Assembly: GCA_023150295.1 (NCBI GenBank) | Contig: JAKLLE010000025.1 | Span: 1-46,691, forward strand | DNA: 46,691 bases | Source of the DNA: Giesbergeria sp. | GTDB lineage: Bacteria > Pseudomonadota > Gammaproteobacteria > Burkholderiales > Burkholderiaceae_C | Reading direction: 5' to 3' | Shown: positions 31,680 through 41,010 of the stretch, in pieces | How positions within the stretch are numbered: the first letter of the stretch is position 1 | How the letters are laid out: each line of letters starts with the position of its first letter | Notes under the pieces: model-generated | The model's input: only the letters and a program-made list of their open reading frames with translations | Database searches by the model: none | What the model was told of the DNA's origin: nothing | Program-made: the position numbers and the translations under genes

Positions 31680-34600
31680 GTGACCTTGCACCTGACCACG
31701 ATTGCGGGCGGCAACGCCCTCAGCCCCTTTCGCGCCCAGCAACTCCAGCCCGCACTCGAAGCCATCCACCCGAAGATTGCCGCCATTGCGGCGCGCTTCG
31801 TGCACCTGGTGGCCACGGATGCCCCCCCCACGCCCGAGCAGCACCAGCGCCTGGCCGCGCTGCTGACCTACGGCGACCCGTACCAGGGCCCGCTGGATGG
31901 CGCCGCCATCGTCGTCACGCCGCGCCTGGGCACGGTGTCGCCCTGGGCCTCCAAGGCCACCGACATTGCGCGCAACTGCGGCCTGCAGGTGCGCCGTGTG
32001 GAACGTGCCGTGGAATACCGCGTGCAGATGCAGCACGGCCTGCTGAGCCGCCCCACGCTGTCGCAAGAGCAACTGGCCCAGGTGGCCGCGCTCTTGCACG
32101 ACCGCATGACCGAGTCGGTGCTGTTCGACCTGGCCGACGCGCAGGCCCTGTTCTCCGAATTGCCGCCCCAGCCCATGGAGCATGTGGACGTGCTGGCCGG
32201 CGGCCGCGCCGCGCTGGAGGCCGCCAATACCCAATGGGGCCTGGCGCTGGCCGATGACGAAATCGACTACCTCGTCAACGCCTTCCAGGGGCTCAAGCGC
32301 AACCCCACCGACGTGGAGCTGATGATGTTCGCGCAGGCCAACAGCGAGCACTGCCGCCACAAGATCTTCAACGCCCAGTTCACCATCGACGGCGTGGCGC
32401 AGGAGAAAAGCCTGTTCGGCATGATCCGCCACACGCACCAGACCAGCCCGCAGCATACCGTGGTGGCCTACTCCGACAACGCCTCGGTGATGGAAGGCCA
32501 CCAGGTCGAGCGTTTTGTGGCAAAAATGGCCTCTGGCGCCCAAGGGGTAAGCGCAAGCAGCTATCAAAAAGAGAGCGTTCTGCAGCATGTGCTGATGAAG
32601 GTGGAAACGCACAACCACCCCACGGCCATTTCGCCCTTCCCCGGCGCTTCCACCGGCGCGGGCGGCGAGATCCGCGACGAAGGCGCCACCGGGCGCGGTT
32701 CCGAGCCCAAGGCGGGCCTCACGGGCTTTACCGTGTCCAAGCTGTGGGGCGGCCTGAGCGACCAGCCCGGCGGCAAGCCCGAGCACATCGCCAGCCCGCT
32801 GCAGATCATGACCGAGGGGCCGCTGGGCGGCGCCGCGTTCAACAACGAATTCGGGCGCCCCAATCTGGCGGGCTACTTCCGCGAGTATGAGCAGCAGGTG
32901 GGCGGCGTGCAGCGCGGCTACCACAAGCCCATCATGATCGCGGGCGGCCTGGGCAGCATCGACGCACGGCTCACGCAGAAGATCGAATTCCCCGCCGGCA
33001 CGCTGCTGGTGCAATTGGGCGGCCCCGGCATGCGCATCGGCATGGGCGGCGGTGCGGCCAGCTCCATGGCCACGGGGCAGAACGCCGCAGAGCTGGACTT
33101 TGACTCCGTGCAGCGCGGCAACCCCGAGATCGAGCGCCGCGCGCAGGAGGTCATCAACCACTGCTGGGCGCAGGGCGAGGCCAACCCCATCCTGGCCATC
33201 CACGACGTGGGCGCGGGCGGCCTGTCCAACGCCTTCCCCGAGCTGACCAACGACGCGGGCCGGGGTGCACGCTTCGACCTGCGCGCCGTGCCGCTCGAAG
33301 AATCGGGCCTGGCGCCCAAGGAAATCTGGTCCAACGAAAGTCAGGAGCGCTACGTCCTGGCCATCGCGCCCGAGTCGCTGGAACTGTTCCGCGCCTTCTG
33401 TGAGCGCGAGCGCTGTCCCTTCGCCGTGATCGGCACCGCCACCGAAGAGCGCCAGCTCGTGCTGGAAGACACCGCCGCGCAGGCCGCCGACCAGAAGTTG
33501 CCGGTGGACATGCCCATGTCCGTGCTGCTGGGCAAGCCGCCCAAGATGCACCGGGACGTGACCACCGTGCAGCGCCAGTTCACGCCCATCGACCTGACCG
33601 GCGTGCCGCTGCAGAAGGCCGTGATCGATGTGCTGAGCCACCCCACCGTGGCGTCCAAGCGCTTCCTCATCACCATCGGCGACCGCACCGTGGGCGGCCT
33701 CACGCACCGCGACCAGATGGTCGGCCCCTGGCAGGTGCCCGTGGCCGACTGCGCCGTCACGCTGTCCGATTACAAGGGCTTCGCCGGCGAGGCCATGGCC
33801 ATCGGCGAGCGCACGCCGCTGGCCGCCATCAACGCCCCGGCCTCGGGCCGCATGGCGGTGGCCGAAGCCATCACCAACCTGCTGGCCGCGCCCATCGAAC
33901 TGCCGCGCGTCAAGCTCAGCGCCAACTGGATGGCCGCCTGCGGTGAGAGCGGCGAAGACGCCGCGCTGTACGAAACCGTCAAGGCCGTGGGCATGGAGCT
34001 GTGCCCGCAACTGGGCATCAGCATCCCCGTGGGCAAGGACAGCCTGTCCATGCGCACGCAGTGGAAGGATGGCGACGCGCAGAAGAAGGTGGTCTCGCCC
34101 GTCAGCCTGATCGTGAGCAGCTTCGCCACGCTGCAGGACGTGCGCGGCACGCTCACGCCGCAGCTCGACGCGGCCGAGGAAGACACCACCCTGGTGCTCA
34201 TCGATCTGGGCCGGGGCAAGCACCGCATGGGCGGCAGCATCCTGGGCCAGGTGCTGAACCAGGCGGGCGACGAGGTGCCTGACCTGGACGACGCGCAAGA
34301 CCTGGTGCGCCTGGTGGACGCCGTGAACGCGCTGCGCGCCAAGGGCCAGATCCTGGCCTACCATGACCGCAGCGACGGCGGCCTGCTCGCAGCCGTGGCC
34401 GAGATGGCCTTTGCGGGCCACGTGGGCGTGGCGCTGAACGTGGACATGCTGGTCACCGAAGGCGACGGCATCCACGACAGCCGCATGGACACCGGCGACG
34501 CCAAGAACTGGGCGCAGCAGGTGGGCGGGCGGCGCGACGAGCTGACGCTCAAGGCGCTGTTCAGCGAGGAACTGGGCGTGGTGCTGCAAGTGCGCACCGC

Positions 34601-35708
34601 CGAGCGCAACGACGTCATGCAGACCCTGCGCGCGCACGGCCTCGCGCCCTGCAGCCATTTCGTGGGCAAGACGCGGCCCGCAGCCAGCCCCATCGCCGCG
34701 GGCAAGGGCGAACTGCAGGTGTGGCGCGACGCCAAGGCCATCTTCAGTGCCAAGCTCGAAGACCTGCACCAGGTCTGGGACGCCGTGAGCTGGAAGATCT
34801 GCCAGCGCCGCGACAACCCCGCCTGCGCCGACGCCGAACACGCGGCAGCCGGTGCGCCGGGCGATGCGGGCCTGCATGTGCACCTGACGTTCGACCCCGC
34901 GCAGGACGTGGCCGCGCCGTACCTCAACCTCGCCAAACCCAAGGTGGCCGTGCTGCGCGAGCAGGGCGTGAACTCGCACGTGGAAATGGCCTACGCCTTC
35001 ACCGAGGCGGGCTTCGAGGCGCACGACGTGCACATGACCGACCTGCAGAGCGGCCGCGCGCGCCTGGAGGACTTCAAGGGCATCGTGGCCTGCGGGGGTT
35101 TTAGCTACGGCGACACGCTGGGCGCGGGCATCGGCTGGGCGCGTTCCATCACCTTCAACCAGGTGCTGGCCGAGCAGTTCCAGGGCTTCTTTGCGCGCCA
35201 GGACACCTTTGGCCTGGGCGTGTGCAACGGCTGCCAGATGTTTGCCGAACTGGCCGACATCATCCCCGGCGCGCAGGATTGGCCGCGCTTCACCACCAAC
35301 CAGAGCGAGCGCTTCGAGGCCCGCCTGTCGCTGGTGGAAGTGCTCGAATCCCCGAGCCTGTTCCTGCAAGGCATGGCGGGCAGCCGCCTGCCCATCGCCG
35401 TGGCGCACGGTGAGGGCTTTGCCAACTTCAAATACCGTGGCAACGCCGACAAGGCCATCGCCGCCATGCGCTTCGTGGACCACGCAGGCGCGGCCACCGA
35501 GCAGTACCCGTTCAACCCCAACGGCAGCCCTGGCGGCCTGACGGCGGTGACCACTGCGGACGGCCGCTTCACGGCCATGATGCCGCACCCCGAGCGCGTG
35601 TTCCGCAACATCCAGATGAGCTGGATGGACCACGCTGCCGCAGGCGGCCCCAGCGCCTTCAGCCCCTGGATGCGCCTGTGGCGCAATGCGCGCAAGTGGG
35701 TGGGGTGA
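31680..35708 (+). CDS. purL: Phosphoribosylformylglycinamidine synthase
   Basis: PurL converts FGAR, glutamine and ATP to FGAM in purine synthesis. From the GTG at 31680 it has 1342 residues, slightly more than the 1295 of E. coli. It has an N-terminal PurS-like part, two FGAM-synthase/AIRS-like halves ([39 protein letters not shown]) and a C-terminal glutamine amidotransferase with the nucleophile in GVCNGCQMF (about 1182) and the His-Glu pair in MPHPERV. An in-frame GTG at 31611 is an alternative start. Residues about 281-297 are encoded by a copy of the palindromic repeat otherwise found between genes, so this loop is an insertion. Confidence 0.96.
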   Translation: MTLHLTTIAGGNALSPFRAQQLQPALEAIHPKIAAIAARFVHLVATDAPPTPEQHQRLAALLTYGDPYQGPLDGAAIVVTPRLGTVSPWASKATDIARNCGLQVRRVERAVEYRVQMQHGLLSRPTLSQEQLAQVAALLHDRMTESVLFDLADAQALFSELPPQPMEHVDVLAGGRAALEAANTQWGLALADDEIDYLVNAFQGLKRNPTDVELMMFAQANSEHCRHKIFNAQFTIDGVAQEKSLFGMIRHTHQTSPQHTVVAYSDNASVMEGHQVERFVAKMASGAQGVSASSYQKESVLQHVLMKVETHNHPTAISPFPGASTGAGGEIRDEGATGRGSEPKAGLTGFTVSKLWGGLSDQPGGKPEHIASPLQIMTEGPLGGAAFNNEFGRPNLAGYFREYEQQVGGVQRGYHKPIMIAGGLGSIDARLTQKIEFPAGTLLVQLGGPGMRIGMGGGAASSMATGQNAAELDFDSVQRGNPEIERRAQEVINHCWAQGEANPILAIHDVGAGGLSNAFPELTNDAGRGARFDLRAVPLEESGLAPKEIWSNESQERYVLAIAPESLELFRAFCERERCPFAVIGTATEERQLVLEDTAAQAADQKLPVDMPMSVLLGKPPKMHRDVTTVQRQFTPIDLTGVPLQKAVIDVLSHPTVASKRFLITIGDRTVGGLTHRDQMVGPWQVPVADCAVTLSDYKGFAGEAMAIGERTPLAAINAPASGRMAVAEAITNLLAAPIELPRVKLSANWMAACGESGEDAALYETVKAVGMELCPQLGISIPVGKDSLSMRTQWKDGDAQKKVVSPVSLIVSSFATLQDVRGTLTPQLDAAEEDTTLVLIDLGRGKHRMGGSILGQVLNQAGDEVPDLDDAQDLVRLVDAVNALRAKGQILAYHDRSDGGLLAAVAEMAFAGHVGVALNVDMLVTEGDGIHDSRMDTGDAKNWAQQVGGRRDELTLKALFSEELGVVLQVRTAERNDVMQTLRAHGLAPCSHFVGKTRPAASPIAAGKGELQVWRDAKAIFSAKLEDLHQVWDAVSWKICQRRDNPACADAEHAAAGAPGDAGLHVHLTFDPAQDVAAPYLNLAKPKVAVLREQGVNSHVEMAYAFTEAGFEAHDVHMTDLQSGRARLEDFKGIVACGGFSYGDTLGAGIGWARSITFNQVLAEQFQGFFARQDTFGLGVCNGCQMFAELADIIPGAQDWPRFTTNQSERFEARLSLVEVLESPSLFLQGMAGSRLPIAVAHGEGFANFKYRGNADKAIAAMRFVDHAGAATEQYPFNPNGSPGGLTAVTTADGRFTAMMPHPERVFRNIQMSWMDHAAAGGPSAFSPWMRLWRNARKWVG
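32521..32572. repeat. Palindromic repeat copy c, inside purL
   Basis: The sequence begins AAAAATGGCCTCTGGCGC and ends GCGCAAGCAGCTATCAAAAA, so it has the same ends and arms as the intergenic copies, in the opposite orientation to copy b. The arms match at 8 of 11 positions. It keeps the purL frame and encodes [17 protein letters not shown]. Confidence 0.75.
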
Positions 35709-35720
35709 GTTGCTCTATGT

Positions 35721-35775
35721 GCTATGAAAATGAGAGCGTCTAACGTTTGATATATAGGCGTCAGAGGCTTTTTTC
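35721..35775. repeat. Palindromic repeat copy d, left flank of the defence operon
   Basis: GCTATGAAAATGAGAGCGTC starts the copy; a TATATAGGCGTC block and AGAGGCTTTTTT end it. The arms are imperfect but align with the other copies. It follows purL by 12 bp, where the T-run could also terminate purL, and precedes the methylase gene. Apart from it, the 198-bp gap holds nothing recognisable. Confidence 0.65.
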
Positions 35776-35906
35776 TATTGTGATCTAGGCGATGCTTGGA
35801 GATTTGGTGAGAGTGCCAAGTGTCCGGCGGTGGTGTCAGTTGCGCGCTGGTAGTGTGGCTGACGGCTTCACGTATGAAAACCAACACATCAAGGGCCAGT
35901 TCCACC

Positions 35907-38000
35907 ATGGAAACCACTGAACTGATTCAACGTGCCATTCAGGATGGCCATCTCCAACTTATCGCTAGTGGGAAAACTGAGAAAGTCCGCTATGTCGCGG
36001 TGAATCACGCCGAAAAATGGTCCGATCCTGAAGAGAGGGTTCGCGCGGCCTATTTCGCCGAACTAATCTATCGCTACGGCTACGACCCGGAATGCATCGG
36101 CGTTGAGATCACCGTACCGGATCGCGTGCCATCTGACCGGGCAGACATTGTGGTGTTCCGCGACAAAGCGCGTACCAAGCCCTACGCAGTCATCGAATGC
36201 AAGCGCGACGCGGTGACCGACAACGAATTCAAGCAAGCCATAGAGCAAGCTTTCGGCAACGGCCATGCTCATAAATTCCGCGCGGAATACGTCGGCGTTG
36301 TGGCCGGTCAGACTCGTGCATTCTTTGATTGCTCAGATCGCTACGGCGCACTGGAGCGAGACGAGAACGTCATTGCCGATCTGCCCGAGCAATACGGCAA
36401 GCCAGAAGAATTCAAGTACTATTACAAAGCCCAGAACAAGCCGGACATTGGCGCAGTCAGCCGTGACGACCTCATCAAGACGATCCGCAAATGCCACCAG
36501 ACCCTGTGGGGCGGTGGTCGCCTGTCTCCACCGATGGCATTCGGCGAGTTAACCAAACTCATCTTCCTGAAAACGCGGGACGAGAAAGCCCCGCGCAAAA
36601 AAGGCGAACCCTACGCCTTTCAGATCAAGACGAACGAAACCAACAAGCGCCTGGCTGCCCGCATCAAGGCGCTTTACGACATTGAGCGACAAAACGAGCC
36701 CGATGTTTTCAATGAAGACATCAAGATCGATGAAACCACGCTCAAGAACGTCGTCCTTCACTTGGAAAGCGTGAACCTGACCGCCACCGATTTGGACACA
36801 AAGGGCGTGGCGTTCGAACAGTTCATGGACGGCTTTTTCAAAGGCGATTTCGGCCAGTACTTCACGCCGCGCAACATCATCGCCTTCGCCATCCAGATGC
36901 TCGACATCAAGGCCGAGGATGACGTGATTGACCCGGCCTGTGGTTCAGGTGGCTTCCTGCTGCACGCGCTGGATCACGTGCGCAAACTTGCGGGCCAGTA
37001 CTACGACGAAGACAGCAAAGAACACTTCAACTACTGGCACAGCTTTGCAGAAAAGCGCCTCTTCGGCATCGAGATCAACGAAGAGATTGCCCGTGTAGCC
37101 AAGATGAACATGATCGTGCACGACGACGGCCACACCAACGTCATCGGCAACGACGCGCTGGAGCCATTGGGCGCGATCGCGCAAAAGAACAGCGCCTTTG
37201 CCAAAGTCATGGGCATCTACCGCGAAACCGAGTTCAACCCCGAGACGGGCAAGAACGAGGAAGTCGTCAAACGCGACGAGAAGAAGGGCTTCACCAAGAT
37301 CCCGACCAATCCACCGTTTGGTGCAGTCATTAAAGAAGAGCTGCACTCCTACCTCAAGAGCTATGAGCTCTCACGCTACATAGGCAAAGGCGGCAAGGAC
37401 GAAGACGACCCTGAGGATGACAGCGCCGACCCCAAGGCGGGCAAGAAATCCATCAAACAACGCGCCAGCGTCAAGACCGAGGTCATCTACTGCGAACGCA
37501 TCTGGCAACTGCTCAAGCCGGGCGGCCATGCCGCCGTGGTGCTGCCGGATGGCTTGCTCACCAATGCCAGCCTGCAAGGTGTGCGCGATTGGTTGCTGGA
37601 GCGCTTCAAGGTGCTGGCCGTGGTCAGCCTGCCGCAGTTCGCTTTTGCGCACTTCGGCGCGGGTGTGAAATCCAGCGTCGTGTTTTTGGAAAAGCGCCAG
37701 CCCGGCACGCAAGCCAGTGACGATGAAGCCATCTTCATGGCCATGGCTGAGAACATTGGCTACGACGCCACCGGCCGCGTCACCTACCAGGTCGAGGTTA
37801 TAGAAGAGGTGCCCGAGCAGCGCCGCGTGGAGCGCCAGCGCTGCGACCTGTTTGATTGGAAAGTGGAATTCGACTGGGTGCCCGGCGAAGGCAAGAAACC
37901 GGGCCGCTGGAGTGAACGCCACCGCAAGGTCATAGAGAGCAGTGGACTCTTGGCGCAGTACGATAGCTTCAAGAAGAACCCCGAACCTTTTTTCGTCTAA
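35907..38000 (+). CDS. N6-adenine DNA methylase with N-terminal HsdR-like nuclease domain
   Basis: This 697-residue protein combines restriction and modification parts. Residues about 35-130 resemble the HsdR N-terminal nuclease fold: PEERVRAAYFAELIYRYGY, then RADIVVF (Asp80) and VIECKRD (Glu97, Lys99), a PD-(D/E)xK arrangement. The methylase part has an HsdM-like helical domain (about 180-310), motif I DPACGSGGF (342-350) and motif IV NPPF (468-471), typical of gamma N6-adenine methylases. ATG 35907 is chosen; in-frame ATGs at 35874 and an alternative start at 35820 are possible and no start has a strong ribosome site. With the specificity gene next to it and no helicase subunit, it recalls BcgI-type RM + S systems. 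Whether it cuts DNA is inference. Confidence 0.88.
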   Translation: METTELIQRAIQDGHLQLIASGKTEKVRYVAVNHAEKWSDPEERVRAAYFAELIYRYGYDPECIGVEITVPDRVPSDRADIVVFRDKARTKPYAVIECKRDAVTDNEFKQAIEQAFGNGHAHKFRAEYVGVVAGQTRAFFDCSDRYGALERDENVIADLPEQYGKPEEFKYYYKAQNKPDIGAVSRDDLIKTIRKCHQTLWGGGRLSPPMAFGELTKLIFLKTRDEKAPRKKGEPYAFQIKTNETNKRLAARIKALYDIERQNEPDVFNEDIKIDETTLKNVVLHLESVNLTATDLDTKGVAFEQFMDGFFKGDFGQYFTPRNIIAFAIQMLDIKAEDDVIDPACGSGGFLLHALDHVRKLAGQYYDEDSKEHFNYWHSFAEKRLFGIEINEEIARVAKMNMIVHDDGHTNVIGNDALEPLGAIAQKNSAFAKVMGIYRETEFNPETGKNEEVVKRDEKKGFTKIPTNPPFGAVIKEELHSYLKSYELSRYIGKGGKDEDDPEDDSADPKAGKKSIKQRASVKTEVIYCERIWQLLKPGGHAAVVLPDGLLTNASLQGVRDWLLERFKVLAVVSLPQFAFAHFGAGVKSSVVFLEKRQPGTQASDDEAIFMAMAENIGYDATGRVTYQVEVIEEVPEQRRVERQRCDLFDWKVEFDWVPGEGKKPGRWSERHRKVIESSGLLAQYDSFKKNPEPFFV

Positions 38001-38035
38001 CCCCCGTCCCCGCAGGGCAAGCGATTTGCTTTGCG

Positions 38036-39388
38036 GTGAGGCGGGGGGAGATAGTCAAAAACCTTAGCTTTAGATTTGCTGAGTTTGTTGCTGCCATCAG
38101 CATACTGAAGCACTTGCCATCAGGTTTTTCTTCACTAGAACTGAAAGCGCTGCTAGCGGAGCCACTGGCAAATGGCATTTTCAAGCGACCAAATGAATTT
38201 GGTCAAGGCATGCGCTTAGTGAACGTTTTTGATCTGTACCAAAGCACATCGGTTATCGAAAATGCGCTTGATCGTGTTCCCGTCACTGAGGACGAATACA
38301 AGCGCTTCAACGCTAAGAAGGGCGACGTTTTTTTCTGCCGTTCATCAATCAAGCCCGAGGGTGTGGGTTGGACTTCGTATTTGGAAAATGAAGAAGAGCG
38401 GTCCGTTTTTGAGTGTCACCTCATCCGTGCACGCGTAGATCAAGCGCAGATCAACCCTGCATATCTCTCCAATTATTTGAGGGGAACAATATCTCGGAAA
38501 TATATTCTGGCCCATGCCAACGTAACAACAATGGCAACGATTGCTCAGGGTGTCGTTGAGGCAATACCAATCGTATTGCCTCCGCTGGACGTCCAGAATC
38601 GTCTCGTGAATGAACTCGACGCAGCCCGAGCCCAGCGGGATCGAGCACTGGCAGAGGCAGATCGTTTGCTGAATTCGATTGATGATCTGGTCAAGCGCCT
38701 GCTGCGCCTACCTGATCTGCCATCGCCTGCTCACGCTGGCTACGCCATTCGCCTAAGTTTGGCGAAAGAGTCTTCGACGATTTCAGCCGATTACTTCCAC
38801 CCCGAGCGAATGCTGGCTCTGCGAGCAATTCAGGCCCTGCCAAATGCAGCGTTAGGTACCTTGGTGAGCTTTGAGCGACAGCTGGGAACCAACTCGGGCG
38901 ATGCGCGTTACATCGGACTGGCGTCAGTGGCTAGCAACACCGGACAGCTTACGGACGCAGTAGAAACCGCAACAGGTCAATGCTTCGCTTTCGAGAAGGA
39001 TGACGTGCTTTATGGTCGTCTTCGCCCCTATCTCAACAAGGTTTGGTTGTCCGCGTTTTCTGGAGTGTGCTCAACCGAGTTCCATGTAATGCGAGTGCTT
39101 AACCAACAAGCACTACTGCCAACTTATCTGGCCGTGGTCATGCGTACTCAGCTCATCGTGGCGCAGACCAAACACATGATGACCGGAAACACGCACCCCC
39201 GATTGGCCAATGAGGATGTGGTGAATCTACTGATCCCACTTGCAGATAAAGCAACTCAGCAGCGCATCGTGGACGAAACCTTGGCTTGTCAGGCTGAAGC
39301 GGCGCGGCTGCGCACACATGCCGACACCGTCTGGCAACAAGCCCGTGAACGCTTCGAACAACAACTTTTGAAGGGAGACGCCTCGTGA
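38036..39388 (+). CDS. hsdS: Restriction-modification specificity subunit (HsdS-like)
   Basis: The S subunit recognises the target sequence for the methylase. The 450 residues show two target-recognition domains (about 25-180 and 240-410), each followed by a coiled-coil spacer (LDAARAQRDRALAEADRLLNSI near 200 and a similar helix at the end). PPLDVQNRLVNELD closes the first domain in the manner typical of S subunits. The start is GTG 38036, 35 bp after the methylase stop, within a GC-rich imperfect hairpin. The first recognition domain is AT-richer than its neighbours, as expected of an exchanged domain. Its end overlaps the next gene by 4 bp (GTGA). Confidence 0.88.
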   Translation: MRRGEIVKNLSFRFAEFVAAISILKHLPSGFSSLELKALLAEPLANGIFKRPNEFGQGMRLVNVFDLYQSTSVIENALDRVPVTEDEYKRFNAKKGDVFFCRSSIKPEGVGWTSYLENEEERSVFECHLIRARVDQAQINPAYLSNYLRGTISRKYILAHANVTTMATIAQGVVEAIPIVLPPLDVQNRLVNELDAARAQRDRALAEADRLLNSIDDLVKRLLRLPDLPSPAHAGYAIRLSLAKESSTISADYFHPERMLALRAIQALPNAALGTLVSFERQLGTNSGDARYIGLASVASNTGQLTDAVETATGQCFAFEKDDVLYGRLRPYLNKVWLSAFSGVCSTEFHVMRVLNQQALLPTYLAVVMRTQLIVAQTKHMMTGNTHPRLANEDVVNLLIPLADKATQQRIVDETLACQAEAARLRTHADTVWQQARERFEQQLLKGDAS

Positions 39389-41010
39389 TCCTCTCGGGCA
39401 TCTTGCACACATCACTGGGTGGCTTCACGGTCATCCGTGGCGTTGCGCCGCTGGGTGAGCTGGCGCGCTGCTCGCGCTTCGATTCAGCCTATCAGCGCAA
39501 CCTGATCGAAACCCACCGCAGCGAAATCCAGCAATTCCTGGCCGACCGGCAGTTTCTTTTTTTCCCTGAGGTGGTGCTGTCGGCCTCGCTGAACTTCGAC
39601 TATGCCAAGGCACGCGGCAAGAGCGTTCAGCCGCTAGGCGATCTATTCACTGGCAAGGGCTTCACGTCCAATGTCGATGGCTTGTCGGTACGGGTAGTCA
39701 AGACCAAGTTGCCTAAGGCGTTGGAGGTTGTGGGCGGCAGTGCCGCCCCCACGCTGGCGTTTATTGATGTCCCTGAGGATCAGTTGGGGGAAGCAAATGG
39801 CCTGCGCCTGTTCCGTATCGATGGTAACCACCGCCTAAGCGCGGCGCGGGATCTCAAACCCGGCGATGCCACCTATCAGCTCGACACCCCTTATTGCATC
39901 GTGCTGCATCAGGACCCCACTGAGAAGCAGCGCTTCGAAAAGGTGGTGTTCCACAACATCAACGCCAAACAGATTCCGCTGACCTCCGAGGAAAACCTGC
40001 GCCTGATCTTGCAGACAGGTGACGGCGCACTGTTCAGCGACGAGGATTTGCTCACCAAGCCTAGCTTTGGTGCCGCCTACTGGCTGGCGCGGCATCTCCT
40101 GCCCGAGTTCAATGCGGCTTTTCTGAGCGGGCTGACTAAGCACTTCGAGAACAAGCACACCTTGGCCTTGAGCCTGGCGCAGTTTCTGATAGCCAAGGAG
40201 GCTGTGGCGGGCGGTACCGAAGTGGCAGCACTTCAACCCGAAGTTGAGCGTGTGCGCCGAGCCCTGATCGCGGTGAATGCGTGCTACAGCGCCGCAGCCA
40301 GCCAAACCTTGCGCGAATCGGCCTGCCACGGGGTACTGACAGCTTTCGTTTACTTCGCGCTCAAGAACGAAGGGCGGCAACTGCCCGCATTTACGCGCTG
40401 GATCGAAAGCAACCGCATCGACCGGCTGAGCCCGGCCACCACCACGCGCGTCTTGGGTTACCACTACCACTTGGGCCGCACGCAAGCGGTGGACGCGGCG
40501 AGCTTGATGGATGTATTCGAAAGCGTGCTCACGGCGCGCAGCCGCGAAGTGTTTGTCTCGATGCAGTTCGGCACCCCGGCGGGTGAGGAGCCTGTCTACA
40601 AAGCGATCAAGGAAGCCATCGATGCGATAAATGCCAAACATGGGTTGCTGGCGGACTTGGCCCTGTGCCCGGTTCGCATCGATCATGTGAACAAAGGCCA
40701 CAGCTACACGATTGCCGATGAGATTCTGAAGGTGGTCAACGGCTGCGGGCTGCTCATCGCAGACCTGACACAGGGCAACAAAAACGTCTACCACGAGATT
40801 GGCTTCTTGATGGGCCTGAACCAAGGTCGTACGGCAGCACAAGACAACTTCATCCTGCTGGCAGACAACAAGCAAATCCAGAGCGATGCGGCCATTGGAT
40901 TCAACCTGCGGCACTGGCAGCAGGTGCGTTTTGATGACCCGCTCGACCTCAAAACCAAGCTGGTGCCATCGTTGGAGCAACATTTCCGGTTGGGAGGGAG
41001 TGCGCCATGA
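39385..41010 (+). CDS. DGQHR/ParB-like domain fused to a TIR-like/deoxyribosyltransferase-like domain
   Basis: The 541-residue protein has two recognisable ends. Residues about 10-215 match DGQHR (DndB/ParB-like) proteins: RFDSAYQRNLIETH, FFPEVVLS, the core RIDGNHRLSAARD (DGNHR at 146-150) and VFHNINAKQ (188-193). A helical middle (about 220-380) has no clear match. Residues about 386-535 resemble the TIR-like/nucleoside 2-deoxyribosyltransferase group: EVFVSMQFG and IADLTQGNKNVYHEIG (458-473, candidate catalytic Glu471). Members of that group often cleave NAD or nucleotides. GTG 39385 has AAGGGAG upstream and overlaps the S gene by 4 bp; its end overlaps the RhuM gene by 4 bp. The role is unknown; a sensor-effector protein tied to DNA modification is inference. 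Confidence 0.75.
   Translation: MILSGILHTSLGGFTVIRGVAPLGELARCSRFDSAYQRNLIETHRSEIQQFLADRQFLFFPEVVLSASLNFDYAKARGKSVQPLGDLFTGKGFTSNVDGLSVRVVKTKLPKALEVVGGSAAPTLAFIDVPEDQLGEANGLRLFRIDGNHRLSAARDLKPGDATYQLDTPYCIVLHQDPTEKQRFEKVVFHNINAKQIPLTSEENLRLILQTGDGALFSDEDLLTKPSFGAAYWLARHLLPEFNAAFLSGLTKHFENKHTLALSLAQFLIAKEAVAGGTEVAALQPEVERVRRALIAVNACYSAAASQTLRESACHGVLTAFVYFALKNEGRQLPAFTRWIESNRIDRLSPATTTRVLGYHYHLGRTQAVDAASLMDVFESVLTARSREVFVSMQFGTPAGEEPVYKAIKEAIDAINAKHGLLADLALCPVRIDHVNKGHSYTIADEILKVVNGCGLLIADLTQGNKNVYHEIGFLMGLNQGRTAAQDNFILLADNKQIQSDAAIGFNLRHWQQVRFDDPLDLKTKLVPSLEQHFRLGGSAP

Noticed and set aside
31407-35633. Very long open frame (1408 codons) on the minus strand across purL
   Set aside because: It lies antisense to a well-supported purL and has the His/Ala/Gly/Val-rich composition of a GC-rich shadow frame, with no recognisable domain.
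35907-39388. Calling the methylase and specificity genes a standard type I system
   Set aside because: No HsdR gene is in the window and the methylase has its own nuclease-like N-terminus, so a type I label would be misleading.
40500-41010. Reading the C-terminal domain of the DGQHR protein as a classical TIR domain
   Set aside because: The ADLT...NVYHEIG pattern fits the wider TIR-like/deoxyribosyltransferase group; the evidence by eye does not separate these, so a specific NADase call was not made.
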